From: Hymenolepis diminuta | Lineage: Eukaryota; Platyhelminthes; Cestoda; Cyclophyllidea; Hymenolepididae | NCBI GenBank assembly: GCA_900708905.1 | Contig: CAADRB010000013.1 | Location: forward strand, 1,702,763 to 1,766,762 | Direction of reading: 5' to 3' | DNA: 64,000 nt | Shown here: positions 15,101-27,291 of the stretch, in pieces | Layout: every line of letters starts with the position of its first letter | Position numbering within the stretch: the stretch's first letter is position 1 | Made by a program: the position numbers and the translations under genes | The notes under the pieces: generated by a model | The model's database searches: none | What the model was told of the DNA's origin: nothing | Seen by the model: the letters and a program-made list of their open reading frames with translations, nothing else

Positions 15101-18100
15101 TGTAGTAGCTCACTCACTATGGCAAATCTGTTCGGACGCTTGCGAATTTTATTATTTTTACCACAGAATAATTTTACGGCGGGATAATCGAAAACATTTT
15201 ACAAAATATCACCTTATCAATAAACTTTAAACATTCATAATATTCAGATAAACTATTTGAAGACTCTTCTCTCAAACCGCTTATTATTCACTCATTGTCG
15301 GAAAGAGCTGAAGAAAAAGATGGTCATGCCTATTTATAAATAACTGTATTAATCTCCCGCTGAAATGTCCTAAAATTAGGTCAGCGAATCACGTGATTGT
15401 GCGTATTATCCAGGCGGAATAGAGCTGTAAAAGCTGACAAAGTGGCTAAAAGTGACAAATATAGAAATTTTAACTTGACGACCTTAATAATTAGTAAAAA
15501 ATTAATTTGAAAATTTCCTAAGAATTCCTTTCACAAATAACCGCCATATGCTGGTTTTAGAAGAAAATAAAGGTCTGGAAAACATTATTCACCTTCAGAA
15601 ACTTTTTTGGTTAAAATAGCCCAATTTCTCAATTAGGTATCGATTTTTAGTTAAACTTAAAAAAAAGGAAACAATAAATGTTTTAATCTCCAATCTTTTA
15701 CTAAAGATAAGGAAATGTTAAGTGCTTGTTTTTTTTTAAAATTAATCCAGTTCGTTTAGTGCAGTTTATTTGTTTAATAATAATAAAGGATATTTTTAGA
15801 AAATAATAAACCACCTAAAGCGATAATTCCATACTCCTTAAGCTTAAAATAGAGCTGTCATTATTCCTTAGAGATATTATTTAAAAAATTATTACCGCTT
15901 AAGTTCGGGTTGTGTTTTACAACAATAATTTATTTGCGACATCATTTCAGTTGTTTTTAAACATAAAGTGGCTCCTATGAGAAACTAGCATTTTATCGTC
16001 CCTTTTATTGACCAGAATCAACCAGAGCTGTTGGCTATCCACATCACTGAATGCGTAGAGATGGACACCGATCCAGCGAATTCTGCCTTGGCAGATGTGT
16101 AGAGTGGTCATAATGTTACGAGTACACAATTAGAATATAAATTCTTCAGCAAACTCAAACGGCTAGAAAAATAGTGGTCGCTAATGAAAGTGATCAGAAA
16201 ACGCCAAGAGTAATCGTCTCCTTTGAGAATAGAGCTATCAGAGTCGATGAAAAAGTGCAATGTTGAATAAAAGAAAGCATACACAAACATAGCTTTGTAG
16301 AGCAAAATTTTCGACTAACAAGTCTATCAAATTGCACTTTTCACGAAACATTCTATGTCATGAGGCGTGCAGCGGCAATTCATGCAGTCAGAGCATGCGT
16401 GATAGGACAGAGCATTAAGTTAAAGCTCGTCCCAATCAAAACATGTTCCTTTGCATGAATGCTAGAAAATCCCCAAAACACGATCTCAATTTTGTTTTAT
16501 CCTACTCTGTTCTTAATTATGGAAACCTTCATAATGATATCTAAAAACTCAAATCATTTTTTAATAAGTTTGTTTTAAATTGCAGGAATGTTGCCTTGCA
16601 CTAACCGAATAGTTTACATAATACCGGAAACACCTTCTGAGAAGGTGTGTAAGTTAAATTACCAGGTACATACAACAAAAAATATACCATTTATTTGCGA
16701 GAATGCCCTGAATTTAGGACGTTAATATCAACAGACAGATATGTTTCTTAGCTTAATTCTAATTCGCTAAAGTTCGTGCCCTTTAAATGTTTAACCTTTA
16801 AGGGGAGTTTGTAATTAAATCTTCCCACAATTTTTTCGCGCTTTTGTTCCGGTTTAACTAAACCTCAAAAATACGACATCCGTGTGAACGAAAGAATTAA
16901 TCTATCAGCTCCAACAAACATGTTTAGCATAAAGATTACCGCATATTCTGTTCCCATTGTAAAAATTTGTAAAATTTTTCTGCCATGACATGAGAAATAA
17001 ATCTTCTATCCAATATTCGCATAAGATTTGGTTCGTATTTTGACAGATTATAAAGAATTCCCCAGTTGGTTGATTTGATTTGCATTTCCTATCCATTTGT
17101 CGACAAGGTTGAAATGATTGATCATTTCCTATCCATAAAATGAGGCAGTCTTGTTGCCATCTCAGAGACGTCCTTTGGATAACCAAACGTTTCGCATATT
17201 TTGGGATAAATGGCGTTTACTTACAGCCTGCCGCAAATAGTTTGGGGCTATTAAAAATTAGTTGCAATTAAATCAGTTAATATTAATGTGATCCCAAATA
17301 GTAATTAATAGTGTTTTTTAGCCATTAAATTTGAGCCTTATGTTAATCTCCCTCATTCTACTATACTAAAACTTAATTTGAGCTACTAGGTATCGGTAAG
17401 AATTAAGAGGAATAAGACAAATCAATCAAGAGGTCAGGAAAAAAGAAGAGTTTACATTTAATTTTTAAGAAGTTGTAAATGAACAGCCAATTCTGAAATT
17501 TAATTTCAATTACCGGAATCACTATAAATGTATCGCCTCCATACGTTCTAAGGAGATACAAGCGGTCATTTGAAACAATATTCTCTCTTTAGAAATTTCC
17601 TGATGGCCATGCCATTACTTCTAAGCGATCAGCAGCATTTTTCACCATCTTTTAACCATTCCAACTTTCTTTGAAATTTTTATTTGTATATACTCAGGTG
17701 TCGTTTCGGTTTCCATCTCATACCTGCCCAACACTCCCCCTTCCAACGTCTACAATCAAACTCCTATCGTCGGTCCTTCATCCGCAGCTCCTGCTACCAG
17801 CTTCTATTTCCGGCACCTCAACTAAGTGTTTGGTTAGTACTATCATCGTTGATGAAATAACGAACAGCCTCAAAGAAAATAGCCTTATAAATGAACGGCT
17901 GATGTTTAAGATATCGATCCAGTTTGAGTACATTTTTCGAATCAATGAAATCTATGAACTGTGTGCACTCAGAAACAAAATTTAATATTATTACTTAAAG
18001 AAGATGACTGCAGAAAACCACGCCTCTCAAGTCTCTGCCCTGATGATGGGAAATACTTCGGCAATTTCATTCGAAAGAGCCGATTTATGATTTTCAGTTT

Positions 18101-18859
18101 GAGTTAAATACTGAGCAAGAGAAAGTTCTAGATGCATTGACCAAATCCCTCTTCCTCCCTTAAAGCCGCTTTTCTGATTAGCGTACGCAATAAACACCTA
18201 TTATTGTTATTACAGGGATAAAAATTCGAAATATCTCTGATGGGAAACGGTGTAAAGCCAAATCTGGAACTATATTTCCTTTCTCTTTTGAATACCTGCA
18301 ATTCCCCCGACAGCCTAGATGGCGCGCAAACACAATTACAGCAAATATGAATCACCATCAGAAAAAATCTTGCCTACCTGATGATTCACTAGATGTGCCT
18401 AGATTAAAAATAGCCCGCGTGTTTACGCAGCAATTTGGATAGGCGTAGTCTGATTTGGCAAAAGGAAAGGTGATTTCAGTCATAATCAACGAAATGGTTA
18501 AAATATGTGCATCTTATTAGATCAACGTGGGCTCTATCTGGGTCAGGATCGGGTGAATAGGCGTCAACAAGATGGGCCGTTCTGATTTGTTGGTGGACTA
18601 AACAAGATTTACAACAGTCAATGCTCACTTGAAGACCAGCAGATGAGGCGACATCTAAATCCAAAAGAGAAACAGGAAGAGCTGAAGCGGATCGATGAAT
18701 AGAGGAGATACTGTGAAATATATTCGTTGTGGATGACGGACGAACTGTTGTGATGGAATGTAGTCGTGCAGCATTCTGTTGTTGATCTGAAGACTGTGCT
18801 GTCTGGGGAGAAAGGGGAGTTGGGGATTGTAGAAATGTCGATGTAGTCTTGGTCGACAT
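59..18859 (-). CDS. Monocarboxylate transporter-like protein (SLC16/MCT family), 13 coding exons in window, 3' end missing
   Basis: Major facilitator superfamily carrier predicted to sit in the plasma membrane and move small carboxylates or related solutes; the substrate cannot be told. Exons (first to last): 18629-18859, 11537-11759, 9752-9895, 7465-7613, 5533-5849, 4540-4571, 4098-4465, 3930-4062, 2144-2537, 576-1288, 448-537, 230-409, 59-184. All junctions are GT-AG and keep one open frame of 1,033 codons plus one base. The family signature PPDGGWGW is at residues 92-99 and YFDSRRALAVG follows TM4. TM1-6 lie within residues 100-275, TM7 near 880-901, TM8-11 after that. The TM6-TM7 loop is about 600 residues, far longer than the roughly 100 of mammalian MCT1, and is rich in Ser, acidic and His/Arg tracts. 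The terminal exon with TM12 lies beyond base 1. Family assignment is firm; loop exon edges are slightly less so. Confidence 0.9.
230..409 (-). CDS. MCT gene 1, exon 12 (TM8-TM10)
   Basis: A 180-base exon, phase 1 at both ends, between an AAAAAAG acceptor and donor GTAAGT. It encodes ASTVSRLSGSWIAGRP, TM9 and the start of TM10 (FGLTI). Arg939 aligns with the substrate-binding Arg306 of MCT1, but the proton-handling Asp302 is replaced by Ser935. Confidence 0.9.
448..537 (-). CDS. MCT gene 1, exon 11 (TM7-TM8)
   Basis: A 90-base exon, phase 1 at both ends, between acceptor TATTTAG and donor GTAAGG. It encodes GVYVPLFFVCDLSDSFGI followed by QSQSAYLVTVYG, the pattern seen at the TM7-TM8 turn of MCT proteins. 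Confidence 0.9.
576..1288 (-). CDS. MCT gene 1, exon 10 (end of loop and TM7)
   Basis: A 713-base exon, phase 2 in and phase 1 out, from acceptor CTTTCAG to donor GTAAGT. It starts GSVKRQIEP, contains a CGWWLCW cluster near its middle, and ends with TM7 (FAIFCAGNAIAML). It is the longest exon of the gene. Confidence 0.9.
2144..2537 (-). CDS. MCT gene 1, exon 9 (loop segment)
   Basis: A 394-base exon from acceptor CTATTTCAG to donor GTAAGT, phase 1 in and phase 2 out. It begins with an Arg/His-rich tract (GRRTRRYHSRHK) and ends with the RPLYRKDIFFP motif, which joins exactly across the splice to GSV. That motif precedes TM7 in MCT-like proteins of this type. Confidence 0.82.
3930..4062 (-). 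CDS. MCT gene 1, exon 8 (loop segment)
   Basis: A 133-base exon, phase 0 in and phase 1 out, from acceptor TATTTTAG to the consensus donor GTAAGT. It encodes a hydrophilic Lys/Ser/Thr-rich stretch beginning KHSWKKSTEK and ending LNQPGG. It is open in the frame required by its neighbours; the other two frames would not join. Confidence 0.72.
4098..4465 (-). CDS. MCT gene 1, exon 7 (charged loop segment)
   Basis: A 368-base exon from acceptor AAATAG to donor GTAATT. The first part is basic and His-rich (KKPKHHRHYRHRKPRK); the second is a Ser/Asp/Glu-rich stretch with many potential CK2-type sites. No fold is recognised and the segment is probably disordered. Confidence 0.8.
4540..4571 (-). CDS. 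MCT gene 1, exon 6 (32-base microexon)
   Basis: The acceptor GCGTTTCAG and donor GTAAAC frame 32 bases encoding QLTTIAEGPE. The length converts phase 2 from exon 5 to the phase 1 needed by exon 7, and without it the frame breaks. That agreement is the main support; transcript data would settle it. Confidence 0.7.
5533..5849 (-). CDS. MCT gene 1, exon 5 (TM6 and start of the long loop)
   Basis: A 317-base exon, phase 0 in and phase 2 out, beginning KYGWANTL and running through TM6 into the cytoplasmic loop. The loop part carries a dense acidic run (EEVEEEDEEKEEEE). The frame would hit TAA three bases after the last sense codon, but a GTAAAT donor falls just before it and joins in phase to the microexon at 4,571. 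Confidence 0.85.
7465..7613 (-). CDS. MCT gene 1, exon 4 (TM4-TM5, second family signature)
   Basis: A 149-base exon, phase 1 in and phase 0 out, from acceptor TTTTAG to donor GTTAGT. It contains HLPSIICVSFYFDSRRALAVG, matching the conserved Tyr-Phe-x-x-Arg-Arg signature of the family between TM4 and TM5. Confidence 0.93.
8371..8535 (+). repeat. Dispersed repeat family R2, copy 1
   Basis: This sequence shares an ordered set of short matches with 61900-62095. These include CTGAAGGTTATAT, a TTTCGT block about 30 bases later, and CATCCGACATGAA near the end. It lies in intron 3 of MCT gene 1, antisense to the gene. Identity was judged by eye. Confidence 0.45.
9752..9895 (-). CDS. MCT gene 1, exon 3 (TM3 to start of TM4)
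   Basis: A 144-base exon, phase 1 at both ends, from acceptor TATCAG to donor GTAAGC. It encodes the NRFGCRAVG loop motif, TM3 and the start of TM4 (EWMIVSYG). The paralogue exon at 58,528 has the same length. Confidence 0.93.
11537..11759 (-). CDS. MCT gene 1, exon 2 (signature motif, TM1 and TM2)
   Basis: A 223-base exon between acceptor CAG and donor GTGAGT, phase 0 in and phase 1 out. It holds the MCT signature PPDGGWGW, TM1, the SFGIMV segment and TM2. Its first codon is GTG (Val) read through the splice, not a start. About 85% of residues match the equivalent plus-strand exon of the same length. Confidence 0.95.
11760..18628 (-). other. Intron 1 of MCT gene 1 (6.9 kb)
   Basis: A long A+T-rich intron between coding exons 1 and 2. 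One copy of a dispersed repeat sits at 16007-16100. Short open frames inside (for example 16905-17186) show no recognisable domain. Nothing else supported was seen. Confidence 0.6.
16007..16100 (+). repeat. Dispersed repeat family R1, copy 1
   Basis: Begins ATTGACCAGAATCAACCAG and ends GGCAGATGTG. Related copies are at 54967-55040 (same strand) and 54270-54379 (opposite strand). Shared blocks include the first 14 bases, a TCCAC block, CGATC and CAGATGTG. It lies in intron 1 of MCT gene 1. Confidence 0.55.
18629..18859 (-). CDS. MCT gene 1, coding exon 1 (N-terminal cytoplasmic tail)
   Basis: Encodes residues 1-77, starting at ATG 18859-18857 and ending in CTTCAA before donor GTGAGC (phase 0). 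The tail is Ser/Thr/Gln-rich with no membrane segment. Its end (LDVASSAGLQ) and internal RLHSIT and NIFHSIS motifs recur in the paralogue's first exon at 49,047, which supports the start and the donor. An acceptor (TTTTCCAG) lies just upstream, so the exon probably begins at 18865 with a few untranslated bases. Confidence 0.85.
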
Positions 18860-20460
18860 TTTGATCTGGAAAAACTATATACCGTTAGTGAGAAACAGAT
18901 AAAGAATAATCAAGCTAAACTATTAGTAAAAATTAGATTTGTTCAACGCTTGTGGCTCGAATTGAATTGAAGGACAACATTGAGCATGCTAGTCACTTCT
19001 TATGAAAATGTAACGAATCTATTTTGATAGTGTCAATAGCAGGGAGAAAAGCTGCCACATAATAAATATAAACGAAATAACCTCCGTTACATTTGACCGT
19101 GTTCTATATCAAGATAATTGACGCAAATTGCCTTCCTTCACTTTTCTATTTTAAAACGTTTTGACTATCAACAGTCAGCTACAGAGCCGTTAATTTGCAG
19201 TTCCCAACGCACACGATGAGATTAAATTTGCCTGAGGAATTAATTAGCCTAAAATCCATGGTAATACAGATTCCCATGAGAATATATATGAATGTATACA
19301 TATATATGCAAACCTGGAGAGACTGCTAGATCGTTGAAATAAGTTAATAGAGAAATTTATATAATAGCCCTACTTGGGGATACTTTATTACTGTTGTACA
19401 CTCTTTTAAACTTATAGCTGGTTCCCATAGTTGAAATATCAAACCAGTGCAGAAATTTTTAGTTAAAGGGAAGTCCTCAACATCAAGGACGACGATTGAG
19501 ACGACAAGTACAGAATTTATTAAAGATATTACTGGCTCATCAAATCGATCACTGTTAACAAACAGAGTAAAACGTGATTGGAAGGGAAACAGTTACGATC
19601 AACAACTCTGTAGTTCTAAATGTGGGTTGGTTTAGTTAATTTGTGCGTAAGTTTGCTATCAGTGGAATTTGAACTTATTTGTGAAGTGCAAGATTGTGGA
19701 AATTAACATTATCGCAAGCATTCACCTCTGATAACTGATATTTTGTATAGTTGCCGCTCAATCGAGTACACACAAATGCTTAAACATTTTTAAGAAATAG
19801 ACACCAATTACAACAGACACCTTTGATTTCAATTTTCTCCTCCACTATGTAAATGTTATTTTGAAAGGTACGAAGTTCCATGTCAAAGTCCTATCTTAAC
19901 CACGATGTCTTGATCAACTGGACTAAATAATAAATGGGCAGCCATGATTACCTCAGACAGAGCCAATAGCTTTAGATCACTCCCATAAATTGAAAGAAGT
20001 GGTCCATATTTTACATGTTAAAGGAAGTTTGAAGTTAACAGAAATCCTCTCCTCTCCATTTTAGGAACTGTTAATTTTTGCCTGCAATAAATATACAAAG
20101 CCTGTAAATTCCAGAGGTACAAGCTATGCTGAATGCTAAAAGTTAGATCTTATTATTAAACTATTTCCCAGTAATTTAGCCCACAAATTTAGTGCCAACT
20201 TCTTGCTGTAAGGAACAAATGGCATCACGTGTTTCCCTCGAAAGTAAAGACGGAATTTAAGTAATATCAACTTGGTACTATTTAAAAATTTAATTTCTAA
20301 GACATATTAAAGCATTGATAACTCAAACGTGTAATCATTAAATAGGTCTTGCATAAAATAAACGAAAAATGACCAAAAATAGTGTTTCAATTGTCTAAGT
20401 AGATTTAATTTTTTTAATTATAAGCACATTTAAACAAAAATGACCCTAAATCGTACTTAC

Positions 20461-20720
20461 GAGAATGCGTTGCAGCGAAAATGCTTGCTCCTATCGGCGT
20501 GCATTTTTTGGCCAGATTGCAGATCGACCAATCCCTTGGATGGGCTGGCGGTAGAATCGCGCTGATTGGTTGTCCTCAGTACGATTATTATTCTGCCTTC
20601 CTATTGGCTTGACTGTTAGCAAGACTGCTGTATACCAATTAGGTGCTGATTTAAACGTTTCATGTTGTCTTGTTGCCGTTTTTCAAGTAAACAGACGCGG
20701 TTGCGTATCGTTGTTTCCTT
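20461..20720 (-). promoter_or_regulatory. Candidate promoter and non-coding first exon of MCT gene 1
   Basis: This stretch is richer in G+C than its surroundings and has four CCAAT/ATTGG elements at 20528, 20565, 20603 and 20635; on the minus strand one reads CCAATCAGCG, close to the ideal NF-Y site. A consensus donor (GTAAGTACG on the minus strand, starting at 20460) follows. It could splice to the acceptor at 18866, just before the coding ATG. The transcription start cannot be placed. Confidence 0.45.
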
Positions 20721-23700
20721 AAATGGCGGGCAGAGAGCCATCAGGCATTATGGAATCTACTGACGAAACCAAATGCAACCTATATTTTTACAATGTGTAC
20801 CTGTATAATATATATTTTATATTACAACCCACGGTAAGGCAAAAAATTACAATTTTTCATCGTCGGTAAGCAAGGGAAATCGGACAACAGTAAAGTTCAG
20901 CAAAGTATAAAGGTGAGGGGATAAAGTGGAATTAGGGAATAAGGTCAGTATACCACTTTCATTTGATTTTTGAATTCGATTTGTACATCTACCTAATATT
21001 TCAAATTCAGACTTTAGTATTCGCTTTCTGGATTACTGAGCAAATTCTTGTCCACAGTGTTCAGTGAATATTGACCGGCTGATTAATTAAAATGAACTTG
21101 ATTTTTTCTTACAAAAGTCTAGAAAGTCGAATGATTTTGCCTTATTTTAAACTGTTTATAAGATTTTAACACAACAGAGTTTACCAGAATTCAACCAAGC
21201 ATATTCTTACCATTAGATGGCAAATGTTCCTGATGAAAGTAGAGTATGCTCCTTTCATTCTCAGGGTTAATTTTACGTTGTCCCTCTAATAGGCGTTTTT
21301 AAAGGAAAAATATTGTTACAGCTATTGTTGTGCAGAGACGTGAACTCCCACATAGTCACCAATTGTTGGGGCTATGAGACTAACAGGTTTCAGGTACGAC
21401 TAATGTTAAGGCCATCACAAATAAAAGGCAGCCACAGTTTTTAAATCAGAAAGCCAAAAGTCGACTAAATTTTATTGTGCAACGGCAATGAAAGTTCGGT
21501 TGGGGAAGATGGGAAAAAGGAGAGAGAGGAATAAGAATGGGATGAAGAACGAGGGGGCGCGTGGGAATGGAGTGTTTGCACAGCCAGTCTTTGGTGTTTT
21601 ACAGGTGAAATCTGAGTTATCTCTAATCGATGTACTCCAACTGAAACCTTTAAAAACAGTTCAGGTAAATGTTAAAAAAACTAAACATAATTTTTCATCG
21701 AAACGATTCAAGTTAATATTTACCCAAACTTTTTAAGGAATTTTTTGGGAGAATCTTCAACATAATTAAAAGTGTCAATAAAGAAAATATACAATATATA
21801 TGTATTACCGAGGAAAATTTCTCCGATTAGGGCTTTCGATCGACGTTCTCATATCCAGAATATATAAGCAAAAGAAGAAGACACATCATTAGTCATTCTC
21901 TACTTTTGATATTTATTGTCATTTTTATTCACCGCTTGAAGGATGAGTTAAGAGGAACGATATAAGATATATGATCAGCCGACTGGTTAGCCAATACAGG
22001 TATGAACTTACAAGGGCATTGAGAGATTAGGCTTCCTAAAACTAACCGGTCAAGTTGAATAGTATTCGCCAATTGGAGAGTAGCAAATATTTCATTGATA
22101 AGAGTGTACAGATTATATTTTGAAAGGTAAAAACTACAATGAACACTGCATATATAAAGTTTTAAACTGTATGTATTCAGTCTTGTAATGTTGAAGTTGT
22201 GCCGATCTCGTTTGGTTTGTCAAATGTCAGGTGTTTGCAATAGAGGTCCATTAAAACTAAGGAAGTAATATTGATAGAATCAATGGTAAAACAATAACTG
22301 GTCAAGAACAATGATATTCCCTATACTAATACGAAGAGTTCGGAAATTCCGTCGAATCACAACGCCCTACGACCAATGATCTTCAGGTATTTCACATCTA
22401 CTTTTTAATTTCCCAACTAAAGTTACAGTTTGAGCTGCAACTTACTGATTCTACTAATAATTTTTGCCTATCTAACTATTATATGAATTCAGATAACATA
22501 TTAGCGTTCAAGCAGATTTTGAATGCTGACGACCATTTCCGCAATAGGTTTTGTCCCAGAATATACATACATGTTCATCTGACAAGCTTTCTAAGGAAAA
22601 GACAAGGAAGTTGCACACAAAATTCAGTTTGCCACTAGAATTAATTAATAAACATAATTTGCTTTGGCCTGGAAAAATAGAAAATCACTGAATTCATCAG
22701 AGACAGTAAACGAAACCGCATATTTACTTTTCGTTCGTCCAAAATACGGTGAGCTACTAAGCCTTTAAAATATGCGTCAAGCCACACCGGCAATATTCAC
22801 TTCTCCTTTCTTCCGACTTATTTTAACTTGTAAAAGAAACCTATTCGATTAGTTATGTGCGATATTTTAGAAAGAGTCTTCAAGATTTGTTTTCAGGGAA
22901 ACCACCAAGTCATAACAAAATTGTTTCGACAAGACAGGGGAGGAATAGTGTCATATCCATTTCCGAAATTAATTTCTATTTGTGCGTTCTATATTTCTCC
23001 CTAACTTTCTCTATTTTTAAACCCTTGTTTATTCTCGTTTAAAGTGTTTCTCCTAAACGTTACCTTGAGATTTAGTTTAGGGCGTAAGTGAGAAAGTCGG
23101 TTATGTCAATCAGCCAATAAAAACGATTTATCACTAAATTTATCATTCATTAAAGAAGTAATAACTGCAAAAGCGGAACCCAGAATGGTTTTGGTCCCTG
23201 CCTGTTTATTCTGTTCTACACTGCAAATCTCCTCTTCTGGATGAATATATGCTGAGTTACTTGCGAGAAAAGCTGTTGTGAAAATAATCAGTCATTTTAT
23301 CTCACAGTAAAAGGACATAACACTATGGCACAAGCGAGTAAGCTTAACGTCTGTCTACCTGGTTACTCGAATCACTTAAAGCCAGAATACAAGAAACGAT
23401 TAAATAGGTGCTCAACTTTCAGGTCTATTTGAATGAAAACTGAATGGAATTGGCGTTGATTAACTATATGAATTCTCATGTTTTACGTATTCCATCAGCC
23501 AGTATTCACCAGTATTTATAGTGACGAGAAATGTACGAATTGGAATGCATTTGAACAATATGATGAGTAAGATAATCTAAGAGCAGGAGTCTGATAACCC
23601 TGCACTTGGCTTTAACATACACTCTAAGTAATGAATCGAATAGCTGAGAATTTACGAAACAATCACCAAGATGCCTTCACACCAACTGAAGTTCATCAAT

Positions 23701-26700
23701 AACCTGACAAGTTGACCTTGAGCAGTTCACGCACGACATGGTCCCTTCATCGAAAATGAGGTACGTTGTATTTTGAAGTATATCCTGGGGTGGATCGAAG
23801 TATTTAGAATTTTTATCGGTCTCACTGATAGTAATAATGGAATAATCATACTGCCTACTCAGAAAATTGAATAACACAAGAACACATTGAATTACAAAAT
23901 AACGCACAGGAATGAATTGATGGTACTGTTGGAAGGTGTGCACTAAATGAAGGGCCCGTGCGTTCGTGCATGCATAGGACATCACCGGCGTTCATGCACT
24001 TAGATAGGGAAGAAAATGAATTCATTGAACAGCCAATGGGAATCCGGATAGAAGACCGGATACTTATGGCGAATACTGAGTGACAATTGGGTATCGAGAA
24101 TGTAGACAATCATGTGCGTGATGACGCATGAATGATTATGATGATAAAGACAGAATGCAGAGTTAAATGTGAATAAAAATAGAAATGAATTAGCAACAAA
24201 TAAAATAAGTAAGGCGTTAACGCAATACAAATTAGTAGAGAATAACGAGAGGAAAACGTGCATTTTTGATTCGTGCATCTCCTATCCAAAACCGCACATT
24301 ACGCGGAAGTTACTTTTTGTCGACTTTTCTCGAACAGTGACTTTCAGTTTTGGATTGGTAATATTTTGATTAGTCACTAACTGATTTCAATATCGAGAGG
24401 GATTCTAAAAGCTACGACAGTTTTAAAAATAAGTAATTTGTCCAATTAAAGGGGAACTGCCTACAACTGAGTCACTTGGCTGATTCTGTGCCTTTGTTAC
24501 ATATTTAAGTCCATAATGGTGATGTGTGGAGGGGTAAGGGGGTAGGGAGGATGATGACGTTTCAAACTGAAGCAGTAAGCGGGAATGCTATTTTACATTC
24601 GTAAGGCATAGTCAATGTGAATATATCCAGTCAGAAGTTACGGATTCACTACACATTCAATCGACACCGAAAGAGGGGCCCAAGAATGCTTATTATTTCT
24701 TCTTTCCAGATGGGTATTTTTCATCAAACACATAATTTAGATTCGAGATGATGGCAAATAAACACGCAGATAACATACGAAATGTAATAAAAAATAACCA
24801 TTACAAATATCCTTGAATGGAAATGGTATCTTAGGATTCCACATAAAGTTTCGTTATTTAGGAATGAAGCACTCTAGCTATGAGATTTCTGTACCCTATT
24901 ATTATTCATTTGAAAAATAATGAAAGAAATTTCTAGTGGTCATTTTTTTGCAAATGAATATATTCGATTGAAACTATACCGATTTGCATCCACTATAGCT
25001 CTCGAGAATTAAAACTCACTTTAAAATTCACCTTGGGAGACTAATATTTTTAAAAAAAGACGTCAGATCAGAAAATAAATGTAAACGAACTTCGATAATT
25101 AGTTACTAACCAGAAATTATGAGTTAGGTCCACTAAAGTTTGATATCTTTCTGTTTTGACTAGTCTTTGGTCTAGTATTTTACCACTTTCTCATCAATCA
25201 ATCCAAATTCGGAGTGAGTAGCATATAATGGACATGATGATGATGGACATATAAGTAGTCTTTAAAGTAAGGCACTTTCCACTGAGTGCTCCGTCTTGCC
25301 TAACGTTTTTTTAGCAAAGTCTTCATTATACCCTAGAGTAATATAATTATGCGGCATATTTCAGATAATGAGAAAAATAGATAATGCCAGTGAACTTGAA
25401 AAGACAAAGTCGAAAGTCCTGTGGACGGCAGATGTGAATTAATGACCAACGGGTGAGAATTATATGCTGTCGTCAAGATTATCCTACCGCTGACGGTCCA
25501 GGTGTGGGCATTGGTCCAGATGCTAATCATTACGTGGAGACATCGACGACCAGACATGACTGACGTCTCAAGAAACGTTTGTATGAAAAAGCAATTTGTT
25601 TATTGCAAATTGATTTATTCCTTCTATGTGGTTCTGGTTCACAATAGATCAGAAAGATGGACCAGTAATCGTATGAAGTACAAAGAAGCAACCATCTTAC
25701 CACGATTGGAACTGACTTCGAAAACTTAATTGAATTTGAGTATGAGTATATCTATATTGGTCCACGTGCTGGCGTGTGCACTTTTGTACTAGACTAGCTC
25801 GGTCTACTTCGAATGCCTTATCAGAGGCGTGCTTGGTAGTTTAAAGCATCTTAGCTTGTATATTTGAGTTGTTGATGTGACCACACAATAATACAATAAA
25901 TTTAATAAGGAGCCATCACCAAAGGTCCGCAGTCAATGTATTTTCGTATAATGAGCCGACATTCGAGGTGGTCTCTATTACGTTTATATGCGGGTCCATG
26001 CTAGCTCGAATACCTGGAGAGTTAGTCCAGACAAATCCCCCTCTTCATCGGGACAGTGGGAAGATGTAGCATTAGCAGCAGAACTAGATTCCCTAACAGT
26101 ACTACAGTATAAAAGAGTCATACTCTACAAAGGTGAACAAGGGAAAAGTGACAAAATGGTAAATAATAAAAAAATCCTACCAACGTTTTAGACAATAGCT
26201 TGATTCAAATTTAAACAAAGTTGGAGACCTTATTCTCCTGAATATGTCAATACATCTACAAAAATTGAAAGATGAACTTAAATTTCAAGCAAAAGACAGT
26301 AAATTGTCATTTTGAATTAATTTAGACTTCACCTCATTTCTAAATTAAGACAATTAGCATATTTATTTTAATTGTTTTACTAAGAAATAGGCCTATTATT
26401 ATGTATTTAGACCATGCTTACAACACACGATACGAAATACGGTCGCTAATTCGATTACTATACCGTCTGTTAATTAAAAGTTCCCCAAAATAGGGTAGCT
26501 GAAAGGAAGTTTAGGAATAATTCATTCAAAGAAAAGGCAGGGAGAAAATAGGGTGATTTCTTAATTGAATTCTATCTTAGCTTAAAGACAGCTATGGCTG
26601 TAATAACTGATCAAATCAAACATCAAAGAATGAGAAAAGTAATTATCACAAAACTTTTCGGAGCAAAGAGAATGGTATAAGAGGATAATATGAATCTGTT

Positions 26701-27291
26701 AATATAAGGCACTGCGTTGCAACATGTTGCAAAAAAAAAATCATTACCAACTTTGAAAGTTTCCCAGTTTTATAGAGAATTTTAGTACTGAGACAAGGAT
26801 TATGGTTTTAGTTGTCAGAGTATGCATAATTGGGTAACTTCATTCACAGTGCGCTGATGGCACGGTGGTAAAAATTGCTCGTCTACGAAGTCAGCGGTCA
26901 CGAATTCAATGTCCATCACTTGCGCACTCAGTGAGCGAAATGGCCAATTGGACTGGTTAAATGTAATTAACAAAGGGAATTGCAGAATTCAGGTTCCCCT
27001 TAGAGACTCAAAGAAGCTGTCCTCTAGCCCAAGATGAGCGATGAAAAACGCCTTTCCTAAATTGTCTTGGAAAGTATTACCATAAATTTAGTCAATAATG
27101 AAAACCAGTAATGATAAATTGAACATCACTTATCTAGGTATCTAGATATTAAGTTTATAAATAAACCTGCATCACATCACAGATATTCTCTGTATTTTTC
27201 TCCTCCAAAGAATGGTAAAGTCAAGTAAAGGTAACTCTATATTCTTAATACATATCACAAAAAAATAATGATTAAAATTTGAGAGAATATT
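20721..27291. other. Intergenic region between MCT gene 1 and the ZYG11-like gene
   Basis: About 6.5 kb of A+T-rich sequence between the proposed MCT promoter and the stop codon of the ZYG11-like gene. Only short open frames (up to about 100 codons) occur, none with a recognisable family. A tRNA-derived SINE-like element lies near its right end. No clear polyadenylation signal was found just past the ZYG11-like stop. Confidence 0.6.
26853..27055 (+). repeat. tRNA-derived SINE-like element
   Basis: The head carries a degenerate Pol III A box (TGGCACGGTGG) and, about 40 bases on, a degenerate B box (GGTCACGAATTCAATGTCC), the spacing of a tRNA gene. A non-tRNA body follows. The head resembles 46955-47010 and, on the plus strand, 54262-54330. 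This reads as a decayed SINE rather than a functional tRNA, since no cloverleaf can be drawn. Confidence 0.45.

Noticed and set aside
16905..17186. 93-codon minus-strand open frame inside intron 1 of MCT gene 1
   Set aside because: No domain is visible, and the exons on both sides join in phase without it.
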